From positions 1 to 14,023 of the forward strand of contig QHPN01000069.1 of NCBI GenBank assembly GCA_003219115.1: a stretch of 14,023 nucleotides of DNA, written 5' to 3'. The DNA comes from Verrucomicrobiota bacterium (lineage in GTDB: Bacteria > Verrucomicrobiota > Verrucomicrobiia > Chthoniobacterales > UBA10450). The position numbers and the translations under genes were made by a program. The notes below the pieces were generated by a model, which was not told the DNA's origin, did not search any database, and was given only the letters and a program-made list of their open reading frames with translations. Of this stretch, positions 7,857 to 14,023 are shown in pieces; position 1 is the stretch's first letter, and the number at the start of each line of letters is the position of its first letter.

Positions 7857-7887
7857 CCACGAAACACACAAAAGACACGAAAAACAA
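7857..7887. repeat. Simple repeat of CACGAAA/CACACAAAA words
   Basis: The plus strand reads as a run of near-repeats: CCACGAAACACACAAAAG followed by ACACGAAAAAC. It lies immediately upstream of the cyclase ATG. Because of its composition, the extra N-terminal residues it would encode (MFFVSFVCFVG) are unlikely to be translated. Its role, if any, is unknown. Confidence 0.5.
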
Positions 7888-8004
7888 GCTGCCGTCTTCC
7901 TAGCGTTCCAGATGAAGGAGCAATCTGATAAATCTGCGGATCGCCTTACTCTTTGTGTAATCCAGTATAATCCCGTGAATCCTATCTCCTTTTCGTCGTG
8001 AGCT

Positions 8005-8406
8005 ATGGCGAATACGGCTGCTATCACGCGAAATCCATTTTTTTACACCCCTGAACGAAAGAAAGTCTGGACCTGTCAAACGGGGATAGATAATTTTAAT
8101 GCCCGAGCTGGAATTACTGGCCTCCCGTACAAACGGCGGCATGACAAGGGCGTCAAGGAGTCTGCTCCCAACGGTGGTTGGCGATTTTCGCCTTCTCTAC
8201 TCGCAATGATTAAACAACAATCCGCATTGCAGCAGCGCAAGAAAGGTGGCCGGCGGCAAATTAAGATGAAAGATTTGCCGCCGAAAAGGAACCAAAAAGG
8301 CGGAAGCTCCGGGAAAATAGTGGGCTCCGAGAACGGAAACTCTGCAATCCCAACTTCGCTTCAGGAATTTCTCCAGAGCGATTCATTACCGATTAGTTCG
8401 AACTGA
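8005..8406 (+). CDS. Doubtful small ORF ending in a KDLPPKRNQKGG peptide
   Basis: The frame from ATG 8005 encodes 133 residues, but third codon positions are not GC-rich as in the neighbouring genes and no good ribosome site precedes 8005, so the full ORF is weakly supported. The distal part is more interesting. From ATG 8266 a 46-residue peptide begins MKDLPPKRNQKGG and continues with a short polar tail ending LQEFLQSDSLPISSN; GGCGG lies nine bases before this ATG. An intermediate ATG at 8206 would add 20 residues, including another RKKGG. Small proteins with a D-L-x-P-K-x-x-x-K-G-G N-terminal motif are, as I recall, seen in several soil and aquatic phyla, without known function. A palindrome begins 10 bases after the stop. 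It is either a real small gene with an internal start or chance. Confidence 0.33.
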   Translation: MANTAAITRNPFFYTPERKKVWTCQTGIDNFNARAGITGLPYKRRHDKGVKESAPNGGWRFSPSLLAMIKQQSALQQRKKGGRRQIKMKDLPPKRNQKGGSSGKIVGSENGNSAIPTSLQEFLQSDSLPISSN

Positions 8407-8416
8407 TTCTCTCGTT

Positions 8417-8482
8417 GTAGGGGCGGCCGTGTCGGCCGCACAAATAACGAAACCGATTTGCGGCCGACACGGCCGCCTCTAC
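8417..8482. repeat. GC-rich palindrome, 24-bp arms (REP-like element 1)
   Basis: The arms at 8417-8440 and 8459-8482 are reverse complements at 23 of 24 positions (the only mismatch is at the fifth base), with an 18-base A/T-rich loop. The arm starts GTAGGGGCGGCC and contains GTGTCGGCCGCA. It lies 10 bases downstream of the small-ORF stop. There is no U-run after it, so it is not a classical terminator, although a transcript would fold into a very stable hairpin. Confidence 0.9.
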
Positions 8483-8570
8483 ACGGCCTGCAATTGGGAG
8501 CGTCTATGCCGGACGCCAAAAGAGCCTAATTCCTTACAAACAAGTCTACAAAGATCACAAAGTGGTAGTC

Positions 8571-8627
8571 CGCAGATTTCCCCAGATTTTCAGAAACATG
8601 AATTCTTTTCATCTGTGTAAATCTGCG
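8571..8627. repeat. Second palindrome, CGCAGATTT...AAATCTGCG
   Basis: The outer 9-bp arms CGCAGATTT (8571-8579) and AAATCTGCG (8619-8627) are perfect complements. After a 4-base mismatched section, AGAT (8584-8587) and ATCT (8611-8614) pair again, leaving a 23-base A/T-rich loop. The upstream flank is rich in ACAAA words (8536-8561). The 9-mer AAATCTGCG also occurs near 7929, in the diverged fragment at the other end of this intergenic region. Confidence 0.75.
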
Positions 8628-8779
8628 AATGGAGCCGATAGGATCAACGACATAGAAGGTAAAGTCGCGACGGGCAACGGCGAGCGAGTTGGGAAAGGAG
8701 CGAGTTTCAAATCCGCGGACAATCTGATCATCGAAAAACGGTTGCGCCATTGCACCGGCAACGCAGCTTGTTCGTTCTT

Positions 8780-11700
8780 ATGCGCATTCTGTCCTGTCCT
8801 GCTTTACTGCGATTTATTCTCGCCTTGCCGTTCGTGCCGCTCGCATCAGCTGAGAATTTGGCGAATACAACACGGCTGCTGCGTTTTCCCGCCACCAACG
8901 GCCAGCAAATCGTCTTCTGTTACGCAGGCGAACTTTACACCGTCGCCAGAGATGGCGGTGTCGCTCGCCGCTTGACGAGCGGACCCGGCTATACTTCGTT
9001 CCCGCGCTTCTCCGCCGACGGAACACAACTCGCATTCACTTCGCAATACGACGGCAACACCGAGGTCTATGTCATGCCGTCTGAAGGTGGGGTGCCTAAA
9101 CGGCTGACTACCTCACCTACTCTCGGGCGCGACGATATCTCGGACCGAATGGGACCAAACAATCTCGTCATGACTTGGGAGAACACCAAGCCGCTGATCG
9201 TATTCCGCTCGCGCGGAAAATCGTTCGACGATTTCATCGGCCAGCTTTTCACCGTCGGGCTGGACGCGGAATTGCCGCAGCAACTTCCCGTGCCGCGAGG
9301 AGGGTTCGTCTCCTTTTCGCCGGACGATTCGAAGATGGCGTTCAACCGAATCTTCCGTGAGTTCCGGACCTGGAAACATTACCGCGGCGGAATGGCGGAT
9401 GATATCTGGATCTGCGATTTCAAGAACGGCACCACCGAGAATCTGACCAACAATCCCGCGCAGGATATCTGCCCGATGTGGGGACCCGATAATCGCATTT
9501 ACTTCGCTTCCGATCGCGACGGCCGGATGAATCTTTTTTCGATTGATCTGGCGAGCAAAGAACTCAAACAACTAACCAACTTCAAGGATTTCGACATTAA
9601 GTTCCCATCCATCGGCAAGGATGCGATCGTTTTCGAAGAAGCCGGTTACATCTGGCGTTATGATCTGGCCAGCGGCAAGGCCGCGCCGGTGCCGATCGAG
9701 ATCAAGGAAGACTTTGCTTCGGGGCGGGAGGCATTTGTCGATGCATCCAAGCATATCCAGTCAGTTAATCTCGCTCCCGACGGAGAGCGTGTAATTGTGG
9801 TGGCGCGCGGGGACCTTTTCTCCGCGCCGAAGAAAGAAGGCACTGCACGCAACCTCAGCAAAACTTCAAACGCACACGAACGTGACGCCGTTTGGTCGCT
9901 AGACGGCAAATGGATTGCCTACAATTCCGATGCGACTGGCGAGAACGAATTGTATATCCGTTCCCAAGACGGCAAGGGACAAACTACCCAGGTAACGAGC
10001 GGAGCCGATACCTACTACTATCAACCGGTTTGGTCGCCCGATAGCAAAAAACTACTCTGGTCCGATCGCCTGCAACGGCTGCGTTACGTCGATGTAACGA
10101 CAAAAGCGGTCACTGAAGTCGATAAGGATAAATGGGGCGAGATTCAATCTTACAATTGGTCGCCCGACAGCCAGTGGATTGCCTGGGCGCGCCCGGAACA
10201 GAACGATCTCCCGAGAGTTTATCTTTATTCCGTTGCGAACAAGAAACAGACGCCTGTTACCGATGAATGGTATGGATCGACCAATATCGCTTTCAGTGAC
10301 GACGGTAAATACCTTTTGCTGGCATCAGCGCGCGACTTCAAACCAACCTTCGGCGCGGAGGAATTCGAAAATGTTTATCTCGACATGGAGCGGATTTATC
10401 TCATCACTCTGGCAAAAGATACGGAACCGCCTTTAGCTCCCCGTAGCGATGAAGTAGGAAAGGCGGAAGAAAAACGCGCGAAGGAGAAAGAAAAGGAAGG
10501 CGAAGGTAAAAAGACCGAAGAGAAGAAGTCGCCCTCCCCTTCCCCGTCAGCATCTCCCAAGGCCGGTGAGATAAAAAAGAAGCCAGTCGTAGTTAAAGTA
10601 GATGTTGACGGAATTCACGATCGTATTTCCGGCGTTGAAGTTGTTCCGGGAAACTACAGCAATATTCGAATGGTAGACGATCGCATTTTCTATCTCCGCC
10701 GGACCGTCGCTGACGATACGACGGATGATGAAGGCGATCAGGATGGTCGCGATCGGAAAGCGCACCTTTGCGTTTATAGCATGGAGGACCGGAAAGAGAC
10801 TGTCTTAGGTGATGTAAACAGCTATCAGATCTCGGACGATGGCAAACGGATGCTCGTTAAAATCAAAAAAGATTACGCCATCATCGATCTTCCAAAGGAC
10901 AAGCTCGAGACCAAAGATCATGAGCTGAAACTCGCCGCGTTGGACATGCAGCTCGATAAACATGCGGAGTGGAATCAGATCTACTTCGAGTGCTGGCGGC
11001 AGATGCGTGATTTCTTTTACGCGCCGAACATGAACGGCAGCGATTGGAAGGCGATGCGCGACAAGTACGCCGCGCTTCTGCCATTCGTTAATCATCGCAA
11101 CGATCTTACCTATCTCCTTGGCGAGCTCATTGGTGAACTAAACAGCGGCCACACCTACGTCGGCGGCGGAGAACGCCCTGAGACTCCACGGATCAAGCTG
11201 GGATTACTCGGGGCCGAGTTCTCGCGCGATCCGGCAAGCAAAGCCTATCGCATTGATCGTATTCTCCCGGGCGAAAACTGGGATAAACACACTCGTTCAC
11301 CGCTCACTGCCCAAGGTGTGAACGTGAAAGTCGGTGATTACATCATTGCAATTAACGGCACGCCAGTTTCAGGAATGGCGAACTTGTACGATGGATTAAT
11401 CGGAACCGCAGATAAACAGGTCATTCTGCGAGTTAACTCGAGACCAAGTGAGGACGGAGCGCGTGACGTTACCGTTGTGCCTGCCGCAGACGAATCGCCC
11501 CTCTACTACCTGGCGTGGGTGCAGAAGAACATCGATTACGTGACCAAGAAAACGAATGCTGAAGTTGGTTACCTTCATATCCCGGACATGGGTAGGCCCG
11601 GCCTGAATGAATTTACCAAGCTCTACTTCCCACAGATTCGAAAGAAAGCGTTGATCGTCGATGTGCGCGGCAACGGTGGCGGATTTGTTTCACCTCTTGT

Positions 11701-12178
11701 AATCGAACGACTACGTCGCGCATTGCTCATGGTCGGGATCGCGCGGAACGGCATGCCCCAGACTGACCCGCCGCAAACCTTTGTTGGTCCGATGGTCACC
11801 CTAATCAACGAGTTCTCCGCTTCGGACGGCGATATTTTCCCTTATCGCTTTAAGACCCTTGGTCTCGGCAAACTAATTGGCAAGCGGACCTGGGGCGGCG
11901 TCGTAGGCATTCGCGAATCCCTGCCGCTGGCGGACGATGGACAATTCTTTAAGCCAGAATTCGCGATCTATTCCAAGGATGGTAAGGATTGGATCGTCGA
12001 AGGTCACGGTGTTGATCCCGATATTGTGGTCGATAACGATCCGGCTAAGGAGTTCCGCGGCGAAGATCAGCAGCTCGACCGGGCTATCCAGGAAATTCAG
12101 CAAGAGCTAAAGACGAAACGCTACGAATTGCCATCGCCGCCTCCCTATCCGAATAAAAACCCAACTCCAAGTCCGTAA
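8780..12178 (+). CDS. Tricorn-type S41 protease, secreted
   Basis: The 1132-residue product resembles archaeal tricorn protease (1071 residues), which trims peptides. Here a signal peptide (residues 2-24, LASA followed by EN) indicates periplasmic export, and no lipobox is seen. Two beta-propellers follow (about 30-320 and 320-680), with repeated TolB/WD-like blades such as FSADGTQLAFTS, WSPDSKKLLWS and WSPDSQWIAWA. The second is interrupted by a charged Lys/Glu then Pro/Ser low-complexity linker (about 557-601). The C-terminal half has a helical domain (QMRDFFYAPNMNG), a PDZ-like domain (about 804-904, VKVGDYIIAINGTPV), and the protease core. That core has H791 in NSGHTYV, VDVRGNGGGF for the oxyanion loop, the likely nucleophile S1015 in SASDGDIFPY, and E1074 in VEGHGVDPDI. 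The spacing from S1015 to E1074 matches tricorn S965 and E1023. The residue before the catalytic His is Gly where tricorn has Ser745. The tail is Pro-rich. I chose ATG 8780 because the signal peptide starts there; a TTG at 8750 would add ten residues. Confidence 0.9.
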   Translation: MRILSCPALLRFILALPFVPLASAENLANTTRLLRFPATNGQQIVFCYAGELYTVARDGGVARRLTSGPGYTSFPRFSADGTQLAFTSQYDGNTEVYVMPSEGGVPKRLTTSPTLGRDDISDRMGPNNLVMTWENTKPLIVFRSRGKSFDDFIGQLFTVGLDAELPQQLPVPRGGFVSFSPDDSKMAFNRIFREFRTWKHYRGGMADDIWICDFKNGTTENLTNNPAQDICPMWGPDNRIYFASDRDGRMNLFSIDLASKELKQLTNFKDFDIKFPSIGKDAIVFEEAGYIWRYDLASGKAAPVPIEIKEDFASGREAFVDASKHIQSVNLAPDGERVIVVARGDLFSAPKKEGTARNLSKTSNAHERDAVWSLDGKWIAYNSDATGENELYIRSQDGKGQTTQVTSGADTYYYQPVWSPDSKKLLWSDRLQRLRYVDVTTKAVTEVDKDKWGEIQSYNWSPDSQWIAWARPEQNDLPRVYLYSVANKKQTPVTDEWYGSTNIAFSDDGKYLLLASARDFKPTFGAEEFENVYLDMERIYLITLAKDTEPPLAPRSDEVGKAEEKRAKEKEKEGEGKKTEEKKSPSPSPSASPKAGEIKKKPVVVKVDVDGIHDRISGVEVVPGNYSNIRMVDDRIFYLRRTVADDTTDDEGDQDGRDRKAHLCVYSMEDRKETVLGDVNSYQISDDGKRMLVKIKKDYAIIDLPKDKLETKDHELKLAALDMQLDKHAEWNQIYFECWRQMRDFFYAPNMNGSDWKAMRDKYAALLPFVNHRNDLTYLLGELIGELNSGHTYVGGGERPETPRIKLGLLGAEFSRDPASKAYRIDRILPGENWDKHTRSPLTAQGVNVKVGDYIIAINGTPVSGMANLYDGLIGTADKQVILRVNSRPSEDGARDVTVVPAADESPLYYLAWVQKNIDYVTKKTNAEVGYLHIPDMGRPGLNEFTKLYFPQIRKKALIVDVRGNGGGFVSPLVIERLRRALLMVGIARNGMPQTDPPQTFVGPMVTLINEFSASDGDIFPYRFKTLGLGKLIGKRTWGGVVGIRESLPLADDGQFFKPEFAIYSKDGKDWIVEGHGVDPDIVVDNDPAKEFRGEDQQLDRAIQEIQQELKTKRYELPSPPPYPNKNPTPSP

Positions 12179-12203
12179 AGGAGCGTTGCGACGTACCTTG
12201 AAT

Positions 12204-12261
12204 GTGGAAGAGACCCCAGTCTCCCGACGCACAAATGTCGCGGCGCTAAGGCCGCTTCCAC
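12204..12261. repeat. Imperfect palindrome GTGGAAG...CTTCCAC (element 2)
   Basis: The outer arms GTGGAAG (12204-12210) and CTTCCAC (12255-12261) are perfect. The inner arms are partly complementary, and there is an apical CGAC/GTCG pairing (12225-12228 with 12237-12240). The apex carries the 9-mer CGCACAAAT, also found at the loop edge of the palindrome at 8417-8482. It fills most of the 93-base gap between protease and decarboxylase, ending 10 bases before the latter's GTG start. Confidence 0.65.
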
Positions 12262-12271
12262 TCTGCGAGTA

Positions 12272-13783
12272 GTGAACGAACCGAAAACTCCGTCGCTTCC
12301 TTTACTTGATCCACCACCCGACGAGATCCGTCGCATGGCCAATGCCGCCGTTGAATTGATGGTGGAATATCTTGGCACCCTTCGCGATCGCCGTCTCTAT
12401 CCTCGCACCAGCTCCCGAGAAATACGCGAACAAGTCGATCGCTCGTTGCCCGCAGAGGGGACCGATTTTGACCAACTGCTCGACGTAATCCGCAAACCTT
12501 TGCTCGAGTTCAGCCGACACAATGGTCATCCGCGAATGTTCGGTTACGTTCAAGCGCCCGGCACCGCCATTGCCGCCATCGCCGATCTTCTCGCCTCCAC
12601 ATTGAATGCGAATCTCACGGCGTGGCGTTCGGCCCCCGCCGCAGTCGAGATAGAACGGCTCACGATTGACTGGATCAAACAAATCATTGGCTTCGATCCG
12701 AATGCAGCTGGTCTTTTTGTCAGCGGCGGATCGATGGCGAATATGGCCGCACTCGTCGCCGCGCGACGCGCCAAAGCGCCGGCGGAAATTTCAAACGAAG
12801 GCGCGCAGTCGTTTTCGCACGCGCTGCGTGTTTATGCTTCCGAAGAGGTTCATCATTCCATCGCTAAAGCCGCAGCATTCCTCGGTATCGGACGCGACAA
12901 CGTCCGCATGATTGGCATCGATGAACGGTACAAGATCAATCTCGATGCGCTTGTGGCCGCAATTGAAGAAGATCGCGCGGCTGGGCATCTGCCGATTTGC
13001 GTGGTTGCTAATGCGGGAACCGTTGCGACCGGCGCCTTTGATCCGCTCGCACAAATCAGCGAAATCGCGTGCCGATTCAATCTTTGGTTACACGTGGATG
13101 CTGCTTACGGCGGATTTGCCGCGCTCGCGTCGACGACCCGGCCGTTGTTTACTTCCATCGCCCAAGCAGATTCGGTCGCGCTCGATCCGCACAAATGGCT
13201 TTATCTTCCGGTCGATTGCGGCTGTATCTTGTATCGGGATTCGGAAGCTGCTCGCGCCGCCTTCGCCCACGAGGCGGAATACACTCGTGTCATCGGACAG
13301 GAGGCCGACGAAGCTTTCGCGTTTTGGGATTACGGCCCGGAATTGTCACGTCGTTTCCGCGCGCTCAAAGTCTGGATGCTGTTGAAAGGCGTCGGCCTGC
13401 GGGCACTTGGCGACGCCATCGAGAAGGACCTGGCTTGCGCTCGTCATTTCGAAAAGTTGATCAAAGAAAGTGACGATTTCGAAATGCTCGCTCCAGTCGA
13501 GCTTTCGATTTTTTGCTTCCGCCATGTTCCGGCACACTTGAAAAACGCGATTACCAGGGCCGGTTCGACGGAGCGCGCGGAGGCCGAAACCGATCTCGAC
13601 GCCCACAATGAACGTTTGCTTCTCGCGCTGCAGCACGATGGCAGTTCCTATCTTTCCAATGCGCGCCTCCGCAGCCGTTTCGCACTCCGCGGCTGTGTCA
13701 TGAATTACCGGACAACGCTGCGCGACATGGAAATCCTGCTGGACGATTTGAGAAGAGTGGCAGCGCAAATAGAGGGAAACTGA
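12272..13783 (+). CDS. PLP-dependent group II amino-acid decarboxylase
   Basis: This 503-residue fold-type I PLP enzyme is of the aromatic-L-amino-acid/glutamate decarboxylase group (usual length 470-510). It should remove the alpha-carboxyl of an amino acid to give an amine, in the cytoplasm. The PLP-binding lysine is K308 in ALDPHKWLY; D276 in HVDAAYGGFA contacts the pyridine nitrogen; H194 in EEVHHSIAKA stacks on the ring; and FVSGGSMANMAAL is the phosphate-binding glycine loop. The N-terminal DEIRRMANAAVELMVEYL helix and the NGHPRMFGYVQAP substrate-side loop match the family. Start: GTG 12272 keeps the conserved N-terminal helix intact; the first ATG (12334) would cut it. No strong Shine-Dalgarno is seen. 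Substrate cannot be assigned (aromatic amino acid, 2,4-diaminobutyrate or other). There is no transporter or amine-pathway partner in view. Confidence 0.9.
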   Translation: MNEPKTPSLPLLDPPPDEIRRMANAAVELMVEYLGTLRDRRLYPRTSSREIREQVDRSLPAEGTDFDQLLDVIRKPLLEFSRHNGHPRMFGYVQAPGTAIAAIADLLASTLNANLTAWRSAPAAVEIERLTIDWIKQIIGFDPNAAGLFVSGGSMANMAALVAARRAKAPAEISNEGAQSFSHALRVYASEEVHHSIAKAAAFLGIGRDNVRMIGIDERYKINLDALVAAIEEDRAAGHLPICVVANAGTVATGAFDPLAQISEIACRFNLWLHVDAAYGGFAALASTTRPLFTSIAQADSVALDPHKWLYLPVDCGCILYRDSEAARAAFAHEAEYTRVIGQEADEAFAFWDYGPELSRRFRALKVWMLLKGVGLRALGDAIEKDLACARHFEKLIKESDDFEMLAPVELSIFCFRHVPAHLKNAITRAGSTERAEAETDLDAHNERLLLALQHDGSSYLSNARLRSRFALRGCVMNYRTTLRDMEILLDDLRRVAAQIEGN

Positions 13784-13785
13784 CT

Positions 13786-13823
13786 AGTGCCAAGTGGGCA
13801 TATACAGGCTGGCAGCTTGCACT
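13786..13823. repeat. Imperfect palindrome AGTGC...GCACT downstream of decarboxylase
   Basis: AGTGC (13786-13790), one bulged C, then AAG (13792-13794) pair with CTT (13816-13818) and GCACT (13819-13823), enclosing a mixed loop. It begins two bases after the decarboxylase stop. It could act as a weak 3'-end hairpin; no U-run follows. Confidence 0.45.
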
Positions 13824-13829
13824 CAAAAT

Positions 13830-13893
13830 GTAGCTGCCCCCGTCGCCGGCGGCAGATCCGAAAAATCCTGCCGCCGGCAACAGCGGCAGCTAC
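13830..13893. repeat. GC-rich palindrome, 26-bp arms (element 3)
   Basis: The arms at 13830-13855 and 13868-13893 match at 23 of 26 positions as reverse complements, around the 12-base loop ATCCGAAAAATC. It begins GTAGCTGCC and ends GGCAGCTAC. Two of the three mismatches are C/A on the plus strand and so would be G/U wobbles in a minus-strand transcript. It resembles the palindrome at 8417-8482 in the GTAG...CTAC ends and overall design, but its sequence differs. Confidence 0.88.
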
Positions 13894-13940
13894 AACCGCT
13901 TTCTAAGGAATGGTCCGCGCTGGTCTGTTCGGCTAGAACT

Positions 13941-13949
13941 TGCTACTAT
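13941..13949 (+). promoter_or_regulatory. Possible extended -10 promoter for right-edge gene
   Basis: TGCTACTAT fits the extended -10 pattern TGn followed by a -10 box (TACTAT, 4 of 6). The -35 region is weak, as expected of extended -10 promoters. Transcription would begin around 13956, only a few bases before the ATG at 13962. This is a weak prediction. Confidence 0.3.
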
Positions 13950-13961
13950 GACTGAGGACCG

Positions 13962-14023
13962 ATGGCGATCAGACGGCGTGACAAAATCATTCTTGGATTA
14001 GCGGCTAGCGTTCTGTTCGCGCT
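13962..14023 (+). CDS. Start of an exported or membrane protein (3' end outside window)
   Basis: ATG 13962 is preceded by GAGGA (13954-13958) with three-base spacing. The 20 codons in view, MAIRRRDKIILGLAASVLFA, have a basic n-region and a hydrophobic core, as in a signal peptide or membrane anchor. The frame is open to the window edge. Nothing more can be said about its function. Confidence 0.55.
   Translation, partial: MAIRRRDKIILGLAASVLFA

Larger units (their letters stand above)
7849..8779. other. Long divergent intergenic stretch between cyclase and tricorn genes
   Basis: About 930 bases separate the divergent cyclase (-) and protease (+) genes. From left to right it holds an ACGAAA-type simple repeat (about 7857-7887), a diverged fragment with the words AAATCTGCG and TTTGTGTAATCC (7929-7962), an isolated perfect TATAAT at 7966 without a convincing -35 box, a doubtful small ORF (8005-8406), a GC-rich palindrome (8417-8482), and a second palindrome (8571-8627). 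Base composition is more A/T-rich than in the flanking genes for much of it. I see no RNA gene and no clear promoter for either flanking gene. Confidence 0.7.

Noticed and set aside
7849..7887. N-terminal extension of the cyclase gene to a TTG
   Set aside because: The extension is encoded by a simple repeat and precedes a good ATG next to the cyclase domain; a hydrophobic N-terminus would also be at odds with a cytoplasmic cyclase domain.
7953..7971. Perfect TATAAT at 7966-7971 as a promoter for the small ORF
   Set aside because: No acceptable -35 box at 16-18 bases; TTGTGT is only seven bases away. It also lies in a repeat-like fragment.
8526..8750. A 74-codon minus-strand frame across the second palindrome
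   Set aside because: It runs through both arms of the palindrome, has no ribosome site or recognisable motif, and sits just upstream of the protease start. It is most likely chance.
8562..8975. A 137-codon plus-strand frame overlapping the protease start
   Set aside because: It overlaps the signal-peptide region of the protease in another frame and has no family features.
1..14023. CRISPR array, tRNA/rRNA genes, prophage or insertion-sequence transposase
   Set aside because: No regularly spaced direct repeats, no RNA-gene-like sequence and no transposase, integrase or phage structural protein is seen in any long frame.

Overview
The window looks like chromosomal DNA of a free-living, moderately GC-rich Gram-negative bacterium. 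It is most likely a Verrucomicrobiota (Chthoniobacterales-type soil lineage), with Acidobacteriota or a neighbouring phylum as alternatives. The placement rests on the combination of a secreted tricorn-type protease, adenylate-cyclase/TolB/TPR membrane proteins, GTG starts with translational coupling, and short GC-rich palindromes in the intergenic regions. It is an inference; no rRNA or marker gene is present.

Layout. Positions 2-2682 (+) hold a compact group: the C-terminal end of an unrecognised protein, a secreted N-acetylmuramoyl-L-alanine amidase, and the bifunctional NAD(P)HX repair enzyme Nnr, whose GTG start overlaps the amidase stop. Converging on it from 7848 down to 2753 (-) are two paralogous membrane proteins (cyclase-TM-TolB-TPR, then 3TM-TolB-TPR, joined by another GTGA overlap), followed by a type II toxin-antitoxin pair (ribbon-helix-helix antitoxin, PIN-domain toxin). 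The TA pair has its own well-formed promoter, whose -35 box overlaps the stop codon of the upstream gene.

Positions 7849-8779 form a long, gene-poor stretch between the divergent cyclase and protease genes. It holds a doubtful small ORF ending in a KDLPPKRNQKGG-containing peptide, a nearly perfect 24-bp-arm palindrome, and a second A/T-rich palindrome. From 8780 (+) come a 1132-residue tricorn-like periplasmic protease and a group II PLP-dependent amino-acid decarboxylase, each followed by intergenic palindromes. At the right edge a new gene begins with a signal-peptide-like N-terminus.

How the parts relate. Amidase and Nnr are probably co-expressed (wall remodelling plus metabolite repair, echoing the E. 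coli nnr-tsaE-amiB neighbourhood). The two TPR proteins are probably co-translated, and both are predicted to place their TolB-like/TPR parts in the periplasm with different cytoplasmic or membrane input modules. Tricorn protease and decarboxylase are neighbours without clear coupling. There is no phage, CRISPR array, insertion sequence or RNA gene that I can support. The points most worth a second look are the tandem cyclase/TolB/TPR pair, the TA promoter arrangement, the possible KGG peptide, and the set of palindromic intergenic elements.
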